From Cupriavidus basilensis (GTDB lineage: Bacteria; Pseudomonadota; Gammaproteobacteria; Burkholderiales; Burkholderiaceae): a DNA stretch of 64,000 bases. Position 1 is the first letter of the stretch, and every line of letters starts with the position of its first letter. Under the pieces are notes generated by a model. The model ran no database searches. It had not been told where the DNA came from and saw nothing but the letters and a program-made list of their open reading frames with translations. The DNA lies in the NCBI RefSeq assembly GCF_008801925.2, contig NZ_CP062803.1, forward strand, positions 2,604,001 through 2,668,000. Reading direction: 5' to 3'. Positions 17,522 to 27,514 of the stretch are shown one piece after another. The position numbers were made by a program, and so were the translations under genes.

Positions 17522-18811
17522 TCAGCGCCCGGGCCGCGCCAGATAGCCGCGACGCCAGGGCTTGAGCACCGCGATGGCAAGCAGCGCGGTCACGATATCC
17601 AGCGTGATTGCCACGCCGAACACCGGCATCCAGCTGCCCAGCTTCTCGTGCATCAGCGCCGCCAGCGGGCCGCCGAAGATCGAGCCGATGCCCTGCGAGA
17701 TATACAGCCAGCCGTAGTTGGTGGTGGCGTAGCGCGTGCCGAAGGTATCGGTCAACGTGGAAGGAAATAGCGAGAAGATTTCGCCCCATCCCAGGAACAC
17801 CACGCCCGACAGCAACACGAACAGCACCGCGTTCTCCCGGGTGAGCAGCCACAGCGCCATGGCCACGGCCTCCAGCGCGAAGGCGAAGCACATCGTGTTC
17901 TCGCGCCCCCAGTGGTCCGACACCCAGCCGAACAACGGCCGCGTGAGGCCGTTGGTAAAGCGGTCGATGGTCAGCGCCAGCGGCAACGCGGCCATACCAA
18001 ACACCACGGCGCCGGACACACCGAAGTCCTTGGCGAACGAGGCCATCTGCGAGGTAACCATCAGCCCAGAGGTGGACATCATCGTCATCATCGCAAAGAG
18101 CAGCCAGAACAGCGGTGTGCGCAGCATCTGGCGCGTCGGCACATCAACCACACCAGACGCCGCCACCGCACGCGGGTGCGTGGGCGCGAGCTGCGCGCCG
18201 GCAGCCGGCGCGCGCAGCCCCTGCGAGGCGATGAAGCCGATCACCGCGAACAGCAGGCCGAACTGCCACAGCGTGGTTTCCAGCCCCTTGCCTGCCAGGG
18301 CCGACGCGATCGGGAATGTGGTGAGGATCGCGCCCATGCCATAGCCGGCAGCCACCAGGCCCACCGCAAAGCCGCGCCGGTCCGGGAACCAGCGCACCAT
18401 CTGGCCCACTACCCCCACATAGACAATGCCCGTGCCCAGGCCACCCACCACGCCGTAGCTGAGATACAGCATGCCCAGGCTATGCACCTGGGCCGCCAGC
18501 ACCCAGCTCAGGCCGGACAGGACCGTGCCGAGCGCAATCAGCCGGCGCGGGCCGAAGCGCTCGATCAGCGCGCCCTGGAACGGTGAGAAGAACGTCTGCA
18601 GCACGATCAGCAGGGAGAAGGTGACCTGTAGCTCTGAGAGCGGCACGCCGAGCTTGGCCGCGAGCGGCTTGGTAAACAAGGTCCACACATACTGCGGGCT
18701 GGAGATCGCCATCATGCACGCGACACCCAGCGCCAGCTGGATCCAGCGCGTACGCGCCAACGGCAAGGCAGGCGACATGCCGAGTGCCGGGTTATCTGCA
18801 ACAGAACGCAT
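17522..18811 (-). CDS. MFS transporter, oxalate/formate antiporter (OFA) family
   Basis: The 429-residue protein has twelve predicted membrane spans and the OFA-type start 'RWIQLALGVACMMAISSPQY'. Other recognisable parts are 'GPRRLIALGTVLSGLSWVLA' between TM2 and TM3, the TM4-5 segment 'GTGIVYVGVVGQMVRWFPDR' and the central loop before 'RQMLRTPLFWLL'. The ATG at 18811 gives the standard N-terminus; the frame is open further upstream only by chance. OFA members exchange oxalate, formate or related small carboxylates. It lies 157 bp downstream of an HpxW-like amidohydrolase on the same strand, so oxamate import or oxalate exchange is a reasonable inference. Confidence 0.9.
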   Translation of the reverse strand: MRSVADNPALGMSPALPLARTRWIQLALGVACMMAISSPQYVWTLFTKPLAAKLGVPLSELQVTFSLLIVLQTFFSPFQGALIERFGPRRLIALGTVLSGLSWVLAAQVHSLGMLYLSYGVVGGLGTGIVYVGVVGQMVRWFPDRRGFAVGLVAAGYGMGAILTTFPIASALAGKGLETTLWQFGLLFAVIGFIASQGLRAPAAGAQLAPTHPRAVAASGVVDVPTRQMLRTPLFWLLFAMMTMMSTSGLMVTSQMASFAKDFGVSGAVVFGMAALPLALTIDRFTNGLTRPLFGWVSDHWGRENTMCFAFALEAVAMALWLLTRENAVLFVLLSGVVFLGWGEIFSLFPSTLTDTFGTRYATTNYGWLYISQGIGSIFGGPLAALMHEKLGSWMPVFGVAITLDIVTALLAIAVLKPWRRGYLARPGR

Positions 18812-18968
18812 CGAACCACTCCTTGGAAGGGACTTCGAGGAAACCGCAGGCTCTTTGGTGAAGCCTCGGGGAACCAGGCCCGGCGGCGAGCGGCGGCAAA
18901 CCGGGGACGGCCAGCCCAGACCTGGAGAAAGCCAAGCGTCGCCGCGCCGGCACGCGCACAGCGGGTGC

Positions 18969-20573
18969 CTACCAGCTGGCCACCGCGCCGTCGCTGCGCA
19001 GATCGAACCCGCCTTCATAGAGCCCGTCCGCATGCAGCACGATGGCGCCGGCATGCCCCATGGTCTCGTCGTAGGGCCTGAGCATTTCCACCTCGTGGCC
19101 AAGCGCGCGCAGCGCGTCGCACGTGGCTGCGGGAAAGCGCGCTTCGAGCTTGAGGGTGTCGCTGGTCTGGCCCCAGGTCCGCCCCAGCAGCCAGCGCGGC
19201 GCGTCAATGGCGGCCTGCGGGTTCATGCCGAAATGCACGATGCGCGAGAACACGGCGCTCTGCGATTGCGGCTGGCCGTCGCCGCCCATATTCCCGTAGA
19301 CCAGCGTGCGTCCATCGGCCAGGCGCGCCAGTGCCGGGTTGAGCGTATGGAACGGCTTGCGCCCCGGCATCAACGGATTGCGTGCGGCCGGATCCAGCGA
19401 GAAACTGCAGCCACGGTTCTGCCAGTTCACGCCCGAAGCCGGCAGCACGATGCCGCTGCCGAACTCGTGATAGATGCTCTGTATAAAACTGACCGCCACG
19501 CCATCGCCATCGACCACGCCCATCCACACGGTATCGGCCGGCCCAAGGCCGTTGCCCCACGGCAGCACGGCGTCCGGGCGGATCCGGGAAGCGGCGCCGT
19601 CGAGCCAGGGCGGCGCCAGCAGGTCTTGCGGCTCGATTTCCATGTAGGCCGGATCGGTGATATGGCGGTCGCGCACGCCGAATGCCTGCTTGGTGGCCTC
19701 CACGCAGGCGTGCACGAAGGGCGCGCCGCAGGGGTCCATGCCGCTATCCAGCAAGCGGTCCAGCTGGCCAAGGATCAGCAGCGAAACCAGGCCCTGGGTA
19801 GGCGGCGGCATGTTGTAGATCGTGCCGAACGAATGCGCCAGCGACAGCGGCGTCTTCCACACCGCACGGTGCGCGCGCAGGTCATCGAGCGTCAGCGGGC
19901 TGCCCACGTCCGCAAGATCGCGCGCCATGCTTTGCGCGAGTTCGCCCTGGTAGAAATCATCCAGCCCAGTCCTCGCCAGTTGCTCCAGCGTGGCCGCCAG
20001 GCGGGGTTGCCGGAACCGGCTGCCGGGCGCCGGCACGCCGTTGGCGAGGAAGGTTTCGGCAAAGCCAGTGATATCGGCAAGTTCGCCCCTTTTGGCGGCG
20101 ATGCATGCGGACTGGCTGTGCGTGACGGGCACGCCGTCGCGCGCGTAGGCGATGGCATCGGCCAGCAGCCGCGACAGCGGCAGGCGCCCGCCGAGCGCCT
20201 CGTGCGACCATGCCAGCGCCGCTCTCCATCCGGAGATCGTGCCGGCCACGGTGTTGGCCGCCATGCCGCCACGGAAAGGAATCGTGCTCAGGCCGGCATC
20301 ACGATAGCGCGCAATGCTGGCCGCGCCCGCGGCGGCGCCGCAGGCTTCCAGCCCGCGCGGCGCCTCGCCCGGCCGGGCGATCAGCCAGAAGCTGTCGCCG
20401 CCGATGCTGTTCATATGGGGATAAGCCACCGCGATGGTGGCTGCCGCGGCGATCATTGCCTCGACGGCATTGCCGCCCTCGCGCAACACGGCCAGCGCGC
20501 TCTGCGATGCCAGCGCATGAGGCGCCACGGCCATGCCTCGGCTGCCGCGGATGGGATTCAGGTAATGACTCAC
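18969..20573 (-). CDS. Gamma-glutamyltransferase-family Ntn hydrolase; candidate oxamate amidohydrolase (HpxW-like)
   Basis: The 534-residue proenzyme of the GGT superfamily has the substrate-binding start GMAVAPHALASQ (13-24), 'REGGNAVEAM', 'GIGGDSFWL'-like 'SIGGDSFWLI' and 'MPPPTQGLVSLLILG'. The expected autocleavage nucleophile is T348 (DTVWMGVVDGDGVAVSFIQS); cleavage there would give subunits of about 347 and 187 residues. There is no signal peptide, whereas true GGTs are periplasmic. This, the close resemblance in my recollection to Klebsiella HpxW, and the adjacent OFA transporter and FCD regulator suggest cytoplasmic oxamate hydrolysis to oxalate plus ammonia. The start is GTG at 20573. 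The superfamily call is firm; the substrate is inferred. Confidence 0.85.
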   Translation of the reverse strand: MSHYLNPIRGSRGMAVAPHALASQSALAVLREGGNAVEAMIAAAATIAVAYPHMNSIGGDSFWLIARPGEAPRGLEACGAAAGAASIARYRDAGLSTIPFRGGMAANTVAGTISGWRAALAWSHEALGGRLPLSRLLADAIAYARDGVPVTHSQSACIAAKRGELADITGFAETFLANGVPAPGSRFRQPRLAATLEQLARTGLDDFYQGELAQSMARDLADVGSPLTLDDLRAHRAVWKTPLSLAHSFGTIYNMPPPTQGLVSLLILGQLDRLLDSGMDPCGAPFVHACVEATKQAFGVRDRHITDPAYMEIEPQDLLAPPWLDGAASRIRPDAVLPWGNGLGPADTVWMGVVDGDGVAVSFIQSIYHEFGSGIVLPASGVNWQNRGCSFSLDPAARNPLMPGRKPFHTLNPALARLADGRTLVYGNMGGDGQPQSQSAVFSRIVHFGMNPQAAIDAPRWLLGRTWGQTSDTLKLEARFPAATCDALRALGHEVEMLRPYDETMGHAGAIVLHADGLYEGGFDLRSDGAVASW

Positions 20574-20588
20574 GGGACGCCCTGTGAT

Positions 20589-20602
20589 TTATGTATACAT
20601 AA
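20589..20602 (-). promoter_or_regulatory. Perfect palindrome TTATGTATACATAA: probable GntR/FCD operator
   Basis: This 14-bp perfect dyad lies 15 bases upstream of the amidohydrolase start and downstream of the gntR stop. FCD-class GntR regulators commonly bind TNGTATACNA-like sites, which this contains (TGTATACA). On the minus strand TATACA within the palindrome can serve as the -10, so occupancy would block transcription of the enzyme and transporter genes. Confidence 0.8.
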
Positions 20603-20731
20603 TCTTGCTCACAGGAGTCATTGCAACATGCGTGCCACGGCGCATAGCCACCACGGAATGCGCAAAGAAAGGCACAAAGAACAATGGCCGCCCTACGGGC
20701 GGCCATTAGCGGCAGGTCATGCAAGCCTGGG

Positions 20732-21499
20732 TCAGCCGAAGCGCCTGCGCCGCTGCGGTGCGTTGCGCACCGCCTGCTCGGTAGACGGCACAAGGCTGGT
20801 GCGGGCTTGCTCGAGCCGCTCGGTGGTGAGCCGGCTCACCTCGGCACGGCCATCCTCGATATGCGCGGCCAGCAAGGAAACCGCCCGCGGCGCATCGTGC
20901 GCGGCCAGGGCATCCAGGATGGCGGCGTGTTCGTCATAGGTGAGCGCGACACGATCGCCGTAGGCGAAATCCATCCGGCGGATGATGCGGATACGGTCGG
21001 TGACCTGCTGGTGAACCGCGGCAGCCTCGGGGTTGCCAGCGGCATGCATGAGCGCCATGTGGAAGGCTTCATCCAGTGCGGCCACCGTGTTGCCATCGGT
21101 GAGACGCTCGGCGCGCGGCACGCGCCAGATCGCATCCAGCTTGGCCAGGCCAGCAAGGTCGACTTGCCGCGCGGCGGGTTGCTGGCACAGCCGCGTCACC
21201 GCGTGGGTCTCCAGCACGGTGCGCAGTTCGTAGAGCGCCTCGAAGCGGCCCAGGTCGAGCGGCACGACTTCCCAGCCATTGCGGAAGTAGCCGCGCACCA
21301 GGCCGTCGCCCTGCAGGCGCTGCAGGGCCTCGCGCACCGGCGTGCGCGAAATGCCGAGCCGCTCGGCAACGTCGTTCTCGGTGAATCGGTCGCCGGGCAG
21401 CAGGCGAAAGGCAAAGATATCGTCGCGCAGGCTGTGATAGGCCGCCTGCGAACGCGATGCTCGCGCGGCAGCACCCTGCGCGCTCGTTTGCTCGCTCAT
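20732..21499 (-). CDS. GntR-family transcriptional regulator, FadR subfamily with FCD domain
   Basis: The 255-residue protein has an N-terminal winged helix-turn-helix (about 20-85: 'RFTENDVAERLGISRTPVRE', 'LQGDGLVRGYFRNGWEV') and an all-helical FCD effector domain (about 95-230, with 'DEAFHMALMHAAGN' and 'YDEHAAILDALAAHD', whose histidines and aspartates bind metal and carboxylate ligands). FCD regulators usually respond to small organic acids. It starts only 19 bp after the phosphoribosyltransferase gene, so it may be read through from the purA side. It precedes the HpxW-like gene and the nearby palindrome is its likely operator; HpxS of the Klebsiella hpx cluster is also a GntR regulator. 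Confidence 0.93.
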   Translation of the reverse strand: MSEQTSAQGAAARASRSQAAYHSLRDDIFAFRLLPGDRFTENDVAERLGISRTPVREALQRLQGDGLVRGYFRNGWEVVPLDLGRFEALYELRTVLETHAVTRLCQQPAARQVDLAGLAKLDAIWRVPRAERLTDGNTVAALDEAFHMALMHAAGNPEAAAVHQQVTDRIRIIRRMDFAYGDRVALTYDEHAAILDALAAHDAPRAVSLLAAHIEDGRAEVSRLTTERLEQARTSLVPSTEQAVRNAPQRRRRFG

Positions 21500-21518
21500 T
21501 TGCCCGAGCCGCCCGGGA

Positions 21519-22079
21519 TCAGGCCTGCGAGCTGCCGGCGGCGTGCTTGCCGCGCTTGAGCCAGGCCGCCAGGTTGTGCGGACGCAGCGTGTCGTACTCT
21601 TCGAACGGCTGGTGAATCCAGGGATTCGTCGGCAGGAAGGTCACGTGGTAGTCCGGCTTGACCTTGGAGCAGGCCTTGTACCACAGCACGGACGAGCGCA
21701 CTTCCGTCACGGCCGGATAGCGCTCCTGCAGATGGCGGCCCACGCGCTCCAGCGTGACGCCGGAATCCACCAGGTCATCGACCAGCAGGATCTTGCCGGA
21801 GAGGTCGCCCTTGGTCATGGTGATGTACTGCGCGATATCGAGGTCGCCCTGCTGTGTGCCCGCTGCCTCGCGGTAACTGCTGGTGGCCAGGATGGCCAGA
21901 GGCACGTCGAAGATACGGGACATCTGGTCGCCGACGCGCAGGCCACCGCGTGCCAGGCACAGGATCTTGTCGAACTTCCAGCCCGACTCGTGGACGTTCA
22001 GCGCCAGGCGCGCGATCAGGCTGTGGTAGTCGTCCCACGAGATCCACAGGTTCTCTTCGTCGTTCGATGGCAGGGTCAT
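21519..22079 (-). CDS. Purine-type phosphoribosyltransferase domain protein
   Basis: The 186-residue protein is a type I phosphoribosyltransferase. The PRPP-binding signature ILLVDDLVDSGVTLE is at about residues 97-111, preceded by 'KILCLARGGLRVGDQMSRI' and followed by 'SSVLWYKACSKVKPDYHV'. The sequence resembles xanthine/guanine-type salvage enzymes. In betaproteobacteria it commonly follows purA, as here, with 153 bp between. It would convert a purine base and PRPP to a nucleotide in the cytoplasm. The exact base specificity cannot be read from the sequence. Confidence 0.88.
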   Translation of the reverse strand: MTLPSNDEENLWISWDDYHSLIARLALNVHESGWKFDKILCLARGGLRVGDQMSRIFDVPLAILATSSYREAAGTQQGDLDIAQYITMTKGDLSGKILLVDDLVDSGVTLERVGRHLQERYPAVTEVRSSVLWYKACSKVKPDYHVTFLPTNPWIHQPFEEYDTLRPHNLAAWLKRGKHAAGSSQA

Positions 22080-22132
22080 GATTGTTTTAGCTCTTCGGCT
22101 TTAGGCTTGAGGTCTGTCGACCGATAAAGTTT

Positions 22133-22152
22133 CGGCCCGCTTGCGCGGGCCG
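22133..22152. other. GC hairpin between purA and the phosphoribosyltransferase gene
   Basis: CGGCCCGC (22133-22140), loop TTGC, GCGGGCCG (22145-22152): a perfect 8-bp stem. No T-run follows on the minus strand, so partial attenuation or mRNA processing between the two genes is more likely than full termination. Confidence 0.6.
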
Positions 22153-22232
22153 ATTTGCTCTTGTGCAACTGCCGTCTTTTAGCGGGCGCGACTTCGTTCA
22201 GCCGCGCGGGCGCCCTGACGGGCAAGACTGCA

Positions 22233-23621
<1,389 letters not shown>

Positions 23622-23687
23622 TCAACTCCCCGATTTTGGGGAGATCGGCCTGCAACGCGGGGGAATTCCGCGGCCTGGCGCTTGCGC

Positions 23688-24851
23688 TCAGGCCCCGGCG
23701 CTGCGCGGAATCACCGTCCAGCCGCCATCCTGGCGGACCAGTTGCCGGTCGCAGTTGAACTCGTCGAGCTGGTGCGTGTGCCCCGGCAGCGACTGGATGA
23801 CGATCTCGCCGGCGGCGCGCAGCGCGGCAATCGCGGCACGCAAGGCAGGATCCGCATCCCACGGCGCGAAGATGGCAAAAGCACGCACTTCCAGCGGAGA
23901 AAGCGAGGCAACTTCGCGCAAGTCCAATGAAAAGCCGGTTGCAGGCCGCGCGCGACCAAAGGCCTCGCCGACCTTGTCATAGCGGCCACCGCGCGCCACG
24001 TAGTTGGGCAAGCCAGCCACATAGGCAGTGAACATCACGCCACTGTGATAGTGGTAACCGCGCAGGTCGGACAGGTCGATATTGACGCTCGCCCCGCTCA
24101 CTTCCGCGGCCAGTGCCGCCAGTTCGTCCAGCGCACGGCCAATCGCCGGGCTCGCCGGCAGCGTCGCGCGGGCGCGCTCGATCACCTCCACGCCGCCGTA
24201 CAGCGTCGGCAGCGCCAGCAGCGCATCGCGCTCGGCCTGCGGCATGCCTTCGGTCAGTTCGCGCAGCGCCGACACATCCTTGGTTTCCAGGGCCGCAAAC
24301 AGCACATCCTCGATCTTGCGGCTGGACGGCAAGCCGTCCAGCAAGGCCTCCAGGATGCCCGCGTGGCAAAGGTCGAGGCGGATCTCGGTCAGGCCGGCAA
24401 CCTGCAGCGCGGCCAGCATCAGGGCCTGGATTTCCACATCCGCTTCCAGGCCGGCATGGCCGTAGATCTCCGCGCCGACCTGGATCGGCTCGCGGGTTGC
24501 GCGAAAGCCGGCCGGGCGAGCGTGCAGCACATTGCCCGCGTAGCACAGCCGGGTCACGCCGGAGCGGTTCAGCAAGTGGGCATCGATGCGGGCGACCTGC
24601 GGGGTAATGTCGGCGCGCAGGCCCATGGTGCGGCCGGAGAGCTGGTCGACCAGTTTGAGCGTGCGCAGGTCGAGGTCGTGCCCGGTCCCGGTGAGCAGCG
24701 ATTCCAGGTATTCCAGCATCGGCGGCATGACCAGCTCGTAGCCGTAGGTGCGGAACAAGTCCAGCATGCGGCGGCGCAGTTCTTCGATCTTGCGGGCCTC
24801 CGACGGCAGCACGTCGGCGATGTTTTCAGGCAGGAGCCAGTGATTGGACAT
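23688..24851 (-). CDS. hisZ: ATP phosphoribosyltransferase regulatory subunit
   Basis: HisZ is a catalytically inactive relative of histidyl-tRNA synthetase that associates with the short form of HisG to make the first enzyme of histidine biosynthesis. The 387-residue protein has the class II synthetase-like fold: '[20 protein letters not shown]', '[20 protein letters not shown]', '[20 protein letters not shown]' and 'YYHSGVMF'-like '[13 protein letters not shown]'. The start at 24851 (MSNHWLLPE) is typical. hisG is not in this window. A perfect bidirectional terminator lies upstream, between hflC and hisZ. Confidence 0.96.
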   Translation of the reverse strand: MSNHWLLPENIADVLPSEARKIEELRRRMLDLFRTYGYELVMPPMLEYLESLLTGTGHDLDLRTLKLVDQLSGRTMGLRADITPQVARIDAHLLNRSGVTRLCYAGNVLHARPAGFRATREPIQVGAEIYGHAGLEADVEIQALMLAALQVAGLTEIRLDLCHAGILEALLDGLPSSRKIEDVLFAALETKDVSALRELTEGMPQAERDALLALPTLYGGVEVIERARATLPASPAIGRALDELAALAAEVSGASVNIDLSDLRGYHYHSGVMFTAYVAGLPNYVARGGRYDKVGEAFGRARPATGFSLDLREVASLSPLEVRAFAIFAPWDADPALRAAIAALRAAGEIVIQSLPGHTHQLDEFNCDRQLVRQDGGWTVIPRSAGA

Positions 24852-25029
24852 GGTAAATCTCTTCACTTCACACAGTTGCCGGGAGGCCTTGAGCCACCCG
24901 TTGAAATTCGATCCCGCCGCGCGCTGCGCCGGGAGCGCCAGCCGCAAGCGGGGAGCCAGTCACCTGGCGTGGCGGATGAGACGGCAGCGACGCCCCTCGC
25001 GAGCCTCTCTTGCCGCCCCTCCAGCCGGA

Positions 25030-25055
25030 CAAAACCCCGGCAAGCCGGGGTTTTG
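25030..25055. terminator. Bidirectional intrinsic terminator between hflC and hisZ
   Basis: CAAAACCCCGG (25030-25040), loop CAAG, CCGGGGTTTTG (25045-25055): 11-bp perfect arms with A- and T-tracts in the stem. It separates hflK-hflC transcription from hisZ-purA. Confidence 0.88.
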
Positions 25056-25086
25056 TCGAAGCGCCTGGCGGATGGAACCGCCTAGC

Positions 25087-25995
25087 TTAGCGACGGCTCG
25101 CCGGAGGCGCTGCCGCCGGCGCCGCTGCGCCGCCCGACGACCGCATATAGCGGAAGAAGTCGGAATTGGGCTCCAGCACCAGCACGTCGCGCTTGTCGCG
25201 GAACGTATTGCGGTAAGCCTCCATGCTGCGCCAGAACTGCGCGAACTGGGGATCCCGGCCAAACGATTCGGCGTAGATCTGCGACGCGCGGGCATCGCCC
25301 TCGCCCTTGATCTTCTGCGCATCGCGGTAGGCTTCCGCCAGCACGACTTCACGCTGACGATCGGCATCGGCGCGGATCTTCTCGCCCTCGGCCGCGCCGG
25401 TGGAGCGCAGCTCGTTGGCCACGCGCTTGCGCTCGGCTTCCATGCGGCGATACACCGATTCGCTGATTGCGGGCAGCAGGTCGACACGCTTGAGGCGCAC
25501 GTCGATGATCTCGACGCCAACGGACTGCGCGTAGTCAGCCATCGCGGAGCGGATATTCTGCATCACCTTCTCGCGCTCGCCGGCCACCAGCTCCGCCACC
25601 GTGCGCTTGCCGAATTCCTCGCGTGCAACGGAGTCGATACGCTGGGTCATGCGGTCCTGCGCGCCGCGGATGTTGCCATTGAAGGCCACGTAGAACTTGC
25701 GCGGATCGGTGATGCGCCATTTGACGAACCAGTCCACCACCATGCTCTTCTTCTCGGCCGTGAGAAAGCGCTCCGAAGCGGCCACATCGATCGTCAGCAG
25801 GCGGCGATCCATGAAAATCACGTTCTGCAGCGGCGGCGGCAACTTGAAGTGCAGGCCCGGCTCGTTCACCACCTGCTTGATTTGGCCGAAGGCGAACACC
25901 ACGGCGTACTGACGCTGGTCCACCACGAACACCATCGAGGAGCCGATCGCCAGCGCGATGAAGAGGCCGATTACTACGGAAATCAGTCGGTTCAT
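25087..25995 (-). CDS. hflC: Protease modulator HflC (SPFH/band 7 protein)
   Basis: HflC forms the inner-membrane HflKC cage around the FtsH protease and tunes degradation of membrane and regulatory proteins. The 302-residue protein has one N-terminal membrane span (residues 4-25: 'LISVVIGLFIALAIGSSMVF'), a band 7 domain ('VDQRQYAVVFAFGQIKQVVN', 'DWFVKWRITDPRKFY') and a C-terminal coiled segment ('GEKIRADADRQREVVLAEAY'). It lies 11 bp after hflK. Confidence 0.97.
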   Translation of the reverse strand: MNRLISVVIGLFIALAIGSSMVFVVDQRQYAVVFAFGQIKQVVNEPGLHFKLPPPLQNVIFMDRRLLTIDVAASERFLTAEKKSMVVDWFVKWRITDPRKFYVAFNGNIRGAQDRMTQRIDSVAREEFGKRTVAELVAGEREKVMQNIRSAMADYAQSVGVEIIDVRLKRVDLLPAISESVYRRMEAERKRVANELRSTGAAEGEKIRADADRQREVVLAEAYRDAQKIKGEGDARASQIYAESFGRDPQFAQFWRSMEAYRNTFRDKRDVLVLEPNSDFFRYMRSSGGAAAPAAAPPASRR

Positions 25996-26006
25996 GTCGG
26001 GTCTCC

Positions 26007-27410
26007 TCAGCGCGAATCGCGGTCACGGTTGCGCAACAGCTCGCGCGACCGGTTATCGCCACTGGCATCGGGCGCGGGAGACGTGCCGCTGCCCGCGGCA
26101 GGGGCCTGCGCGGTGCCGGAAGCCGGCGCGCGCGCATCCACCGCCGATTGCGACATCAGCTTGTCCAGCGGCAGGTAGAGGAGATTGTTACCCTGGCGTG
26201 AATCCACCAGCACCTTGGTCGAATTGGTATAGATCTGCTGCATGGTCTCGATATAGATGCGATCACGCGTCACCTGCGGGGCCTTGGCATACTCGGCCTG
26301 GACCTGGCGGAAACGCGAGGCATCGCCTTCGGCCTGGGCGGTCACTCGCGCCTTGTAGGCTTCGGCTTCTTCATTCAGACGCGCGGCGGTACCCTTGGCG
26401 CGCGGAATCACGTCATTGGCGTAGGCCTGGCCTTCGCTGATGGCGCGTTCGCGGTCCTGGCTGGCCTTGTTGACGTCGTCAAAGGCCGCCTGGACCTGCT
26501 CGGGCGGCTGCACGCTCTGCACGTTGACGGAGATCACGCGGATGCCGGTCTTGTACGCGGTCAGGATCGACTGGATCGACTTGGCCAGGTTCTGGGCAAT
26601 CTGTTCACGGTTCTCGTAGAGCACCGCGTCCATCTTGTTGCGCCCGACGATCTCGCGCACCGAGGTCTCGGCTGCCTGGGTCACCAGTTCTTCGTCGCCA
26701 CCACGGTCGGTCTTGTTGTAGAACAGGAATTCGCTCGCATCCTGGATGTCGTACTGCACCGTGAAGCGGACGTCGATGATGTTCTCGTCCTGCGTCAGCA
26801 TCGACGCGTCCTTCAGGTTGCTGTCCTTGATCGAGGTGGAACGGCCCACTTCAACCGAGCGCACGCCCGACAGGTTGACGATCTCGGCGGACTGGATCGG
26901 GTACGGCAGGCGCCAGTTGATACCCGGGCCCGTCGTGTACTTGAACTTGCCAAACTGGAGGATGACGGCGGTCTGGCCTTCCTGCACCATGAAGAAACCG
27001 CTGGCCAGCCAGATGCCGACCGCTGCGATCACCACCACGCCCGCGCCGATCCCCGAGCCTTTGCCCGGCGTGCGCGCACCGCCGCCAAAGCCCTGGTTGC
27101 CGCCGCCATTGTCCTTACGGCCAAGCAGGCCGTTAAGGCGACGGTTGAAATCGCGCCAGAGTTCGTCGAGGTCGGGCGGACCATCCTGGGGCGGACGCTG
27201 GTTTTGCTGGCGATTGTTGTCGCGGCTATCCTTGTCCTTGTCTTTGTCCTCGTCATCCGGGCCGCCCCTACCCCAACGGGGATCGTTCAAAGACAGGATC
27301 GCGCGCAAACGCTGCCAGGCCGTTCGCGACGGTGCATGGCCGCCGTTGCGGCCACCTGCGCGGCTGCCAAAGGCATGGCTCGATTCAGAATTCCGGGGAA
27401 ACAGGGGCAT
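26007..27410 (-). CDS. hflK: Protease modulator HflK (SPFH/band 7 protein)
   Basis: HflK partners with HflC in the FtsH-associated membrane cage. The 467-residue protein has a cytoplasmic Asp/Lys/Asn/Gln-rich N-terminus (about 50-80, 'DDEDKDKDKDSRDNNRQQ'), one span ('IGAGVVVIAAVGIWLASGFF', about 125-145), the band 7 domain ('QEGQTAVILQFGKFKYTTG') and a Pro/Ala/Ser-rich tail with many arginines. ATG at 27410 is preferred; the in-frame GTG three codons upstream is less likely. HflC follows at once. Confidence 0.97.
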   Translation of the reverse strand: MPLFPRNSESSHAFGSRAGGRNGGHAPSRTAWQRLRAILSLNDPRWGRGGPDDEDKDKDKDSRDNNRQQNQRPPQDGPPDLDELWRDFNRRLNGLLGRKDNGGGNQGFGGGARTPGKGSGIGAGVVVIAAVGIWLASGFFMVQEGQTAVILQFGKFKYTTGPGINWRLPYPIQSAEIVNLSGVRSVEVGRSTSIKDSNLKDASMLTQDENIIDVRFTVQYDIQDASEFLFYNKTDRGGDEELVTQAAETSVREIVGRNKMDAVLYENREQIAQNLAKSIQSILTAYKTGIRVISVNVQSVQPPEQVQAAFDDVNKASQDRERAISEGQAYANDVIPRAKGTAARLNEEAEAYKARVTAQAEGDASRFRQVQAEYAKAPQVTRDRIYIETMQQIYTNSTKVLVDSRQGNNLLYLPLDKLMSQSAVDARAPASGTAQAPAAGSGTSPAPDASGDNRSRELLRNRDRDSR

Positions 27411-27514
27411 GAAGTGCACGGGTCCGGGATAGTTGGAACAAGGGGATTCTAACAGTCATCGACGCCACTTTTACCCATTTGGGGCAATCTGGCTCCGATT
27501 TCCGTCGAACCGGC

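Noticed and set aside
24852..25086. A small membrane-protein gene between hflC and hisZ, as found in some relatives
   Set aside because: I found no frame with a start, ribosome binding site and hydrophobic span on the minus strand; the gap holds a terminator instead.
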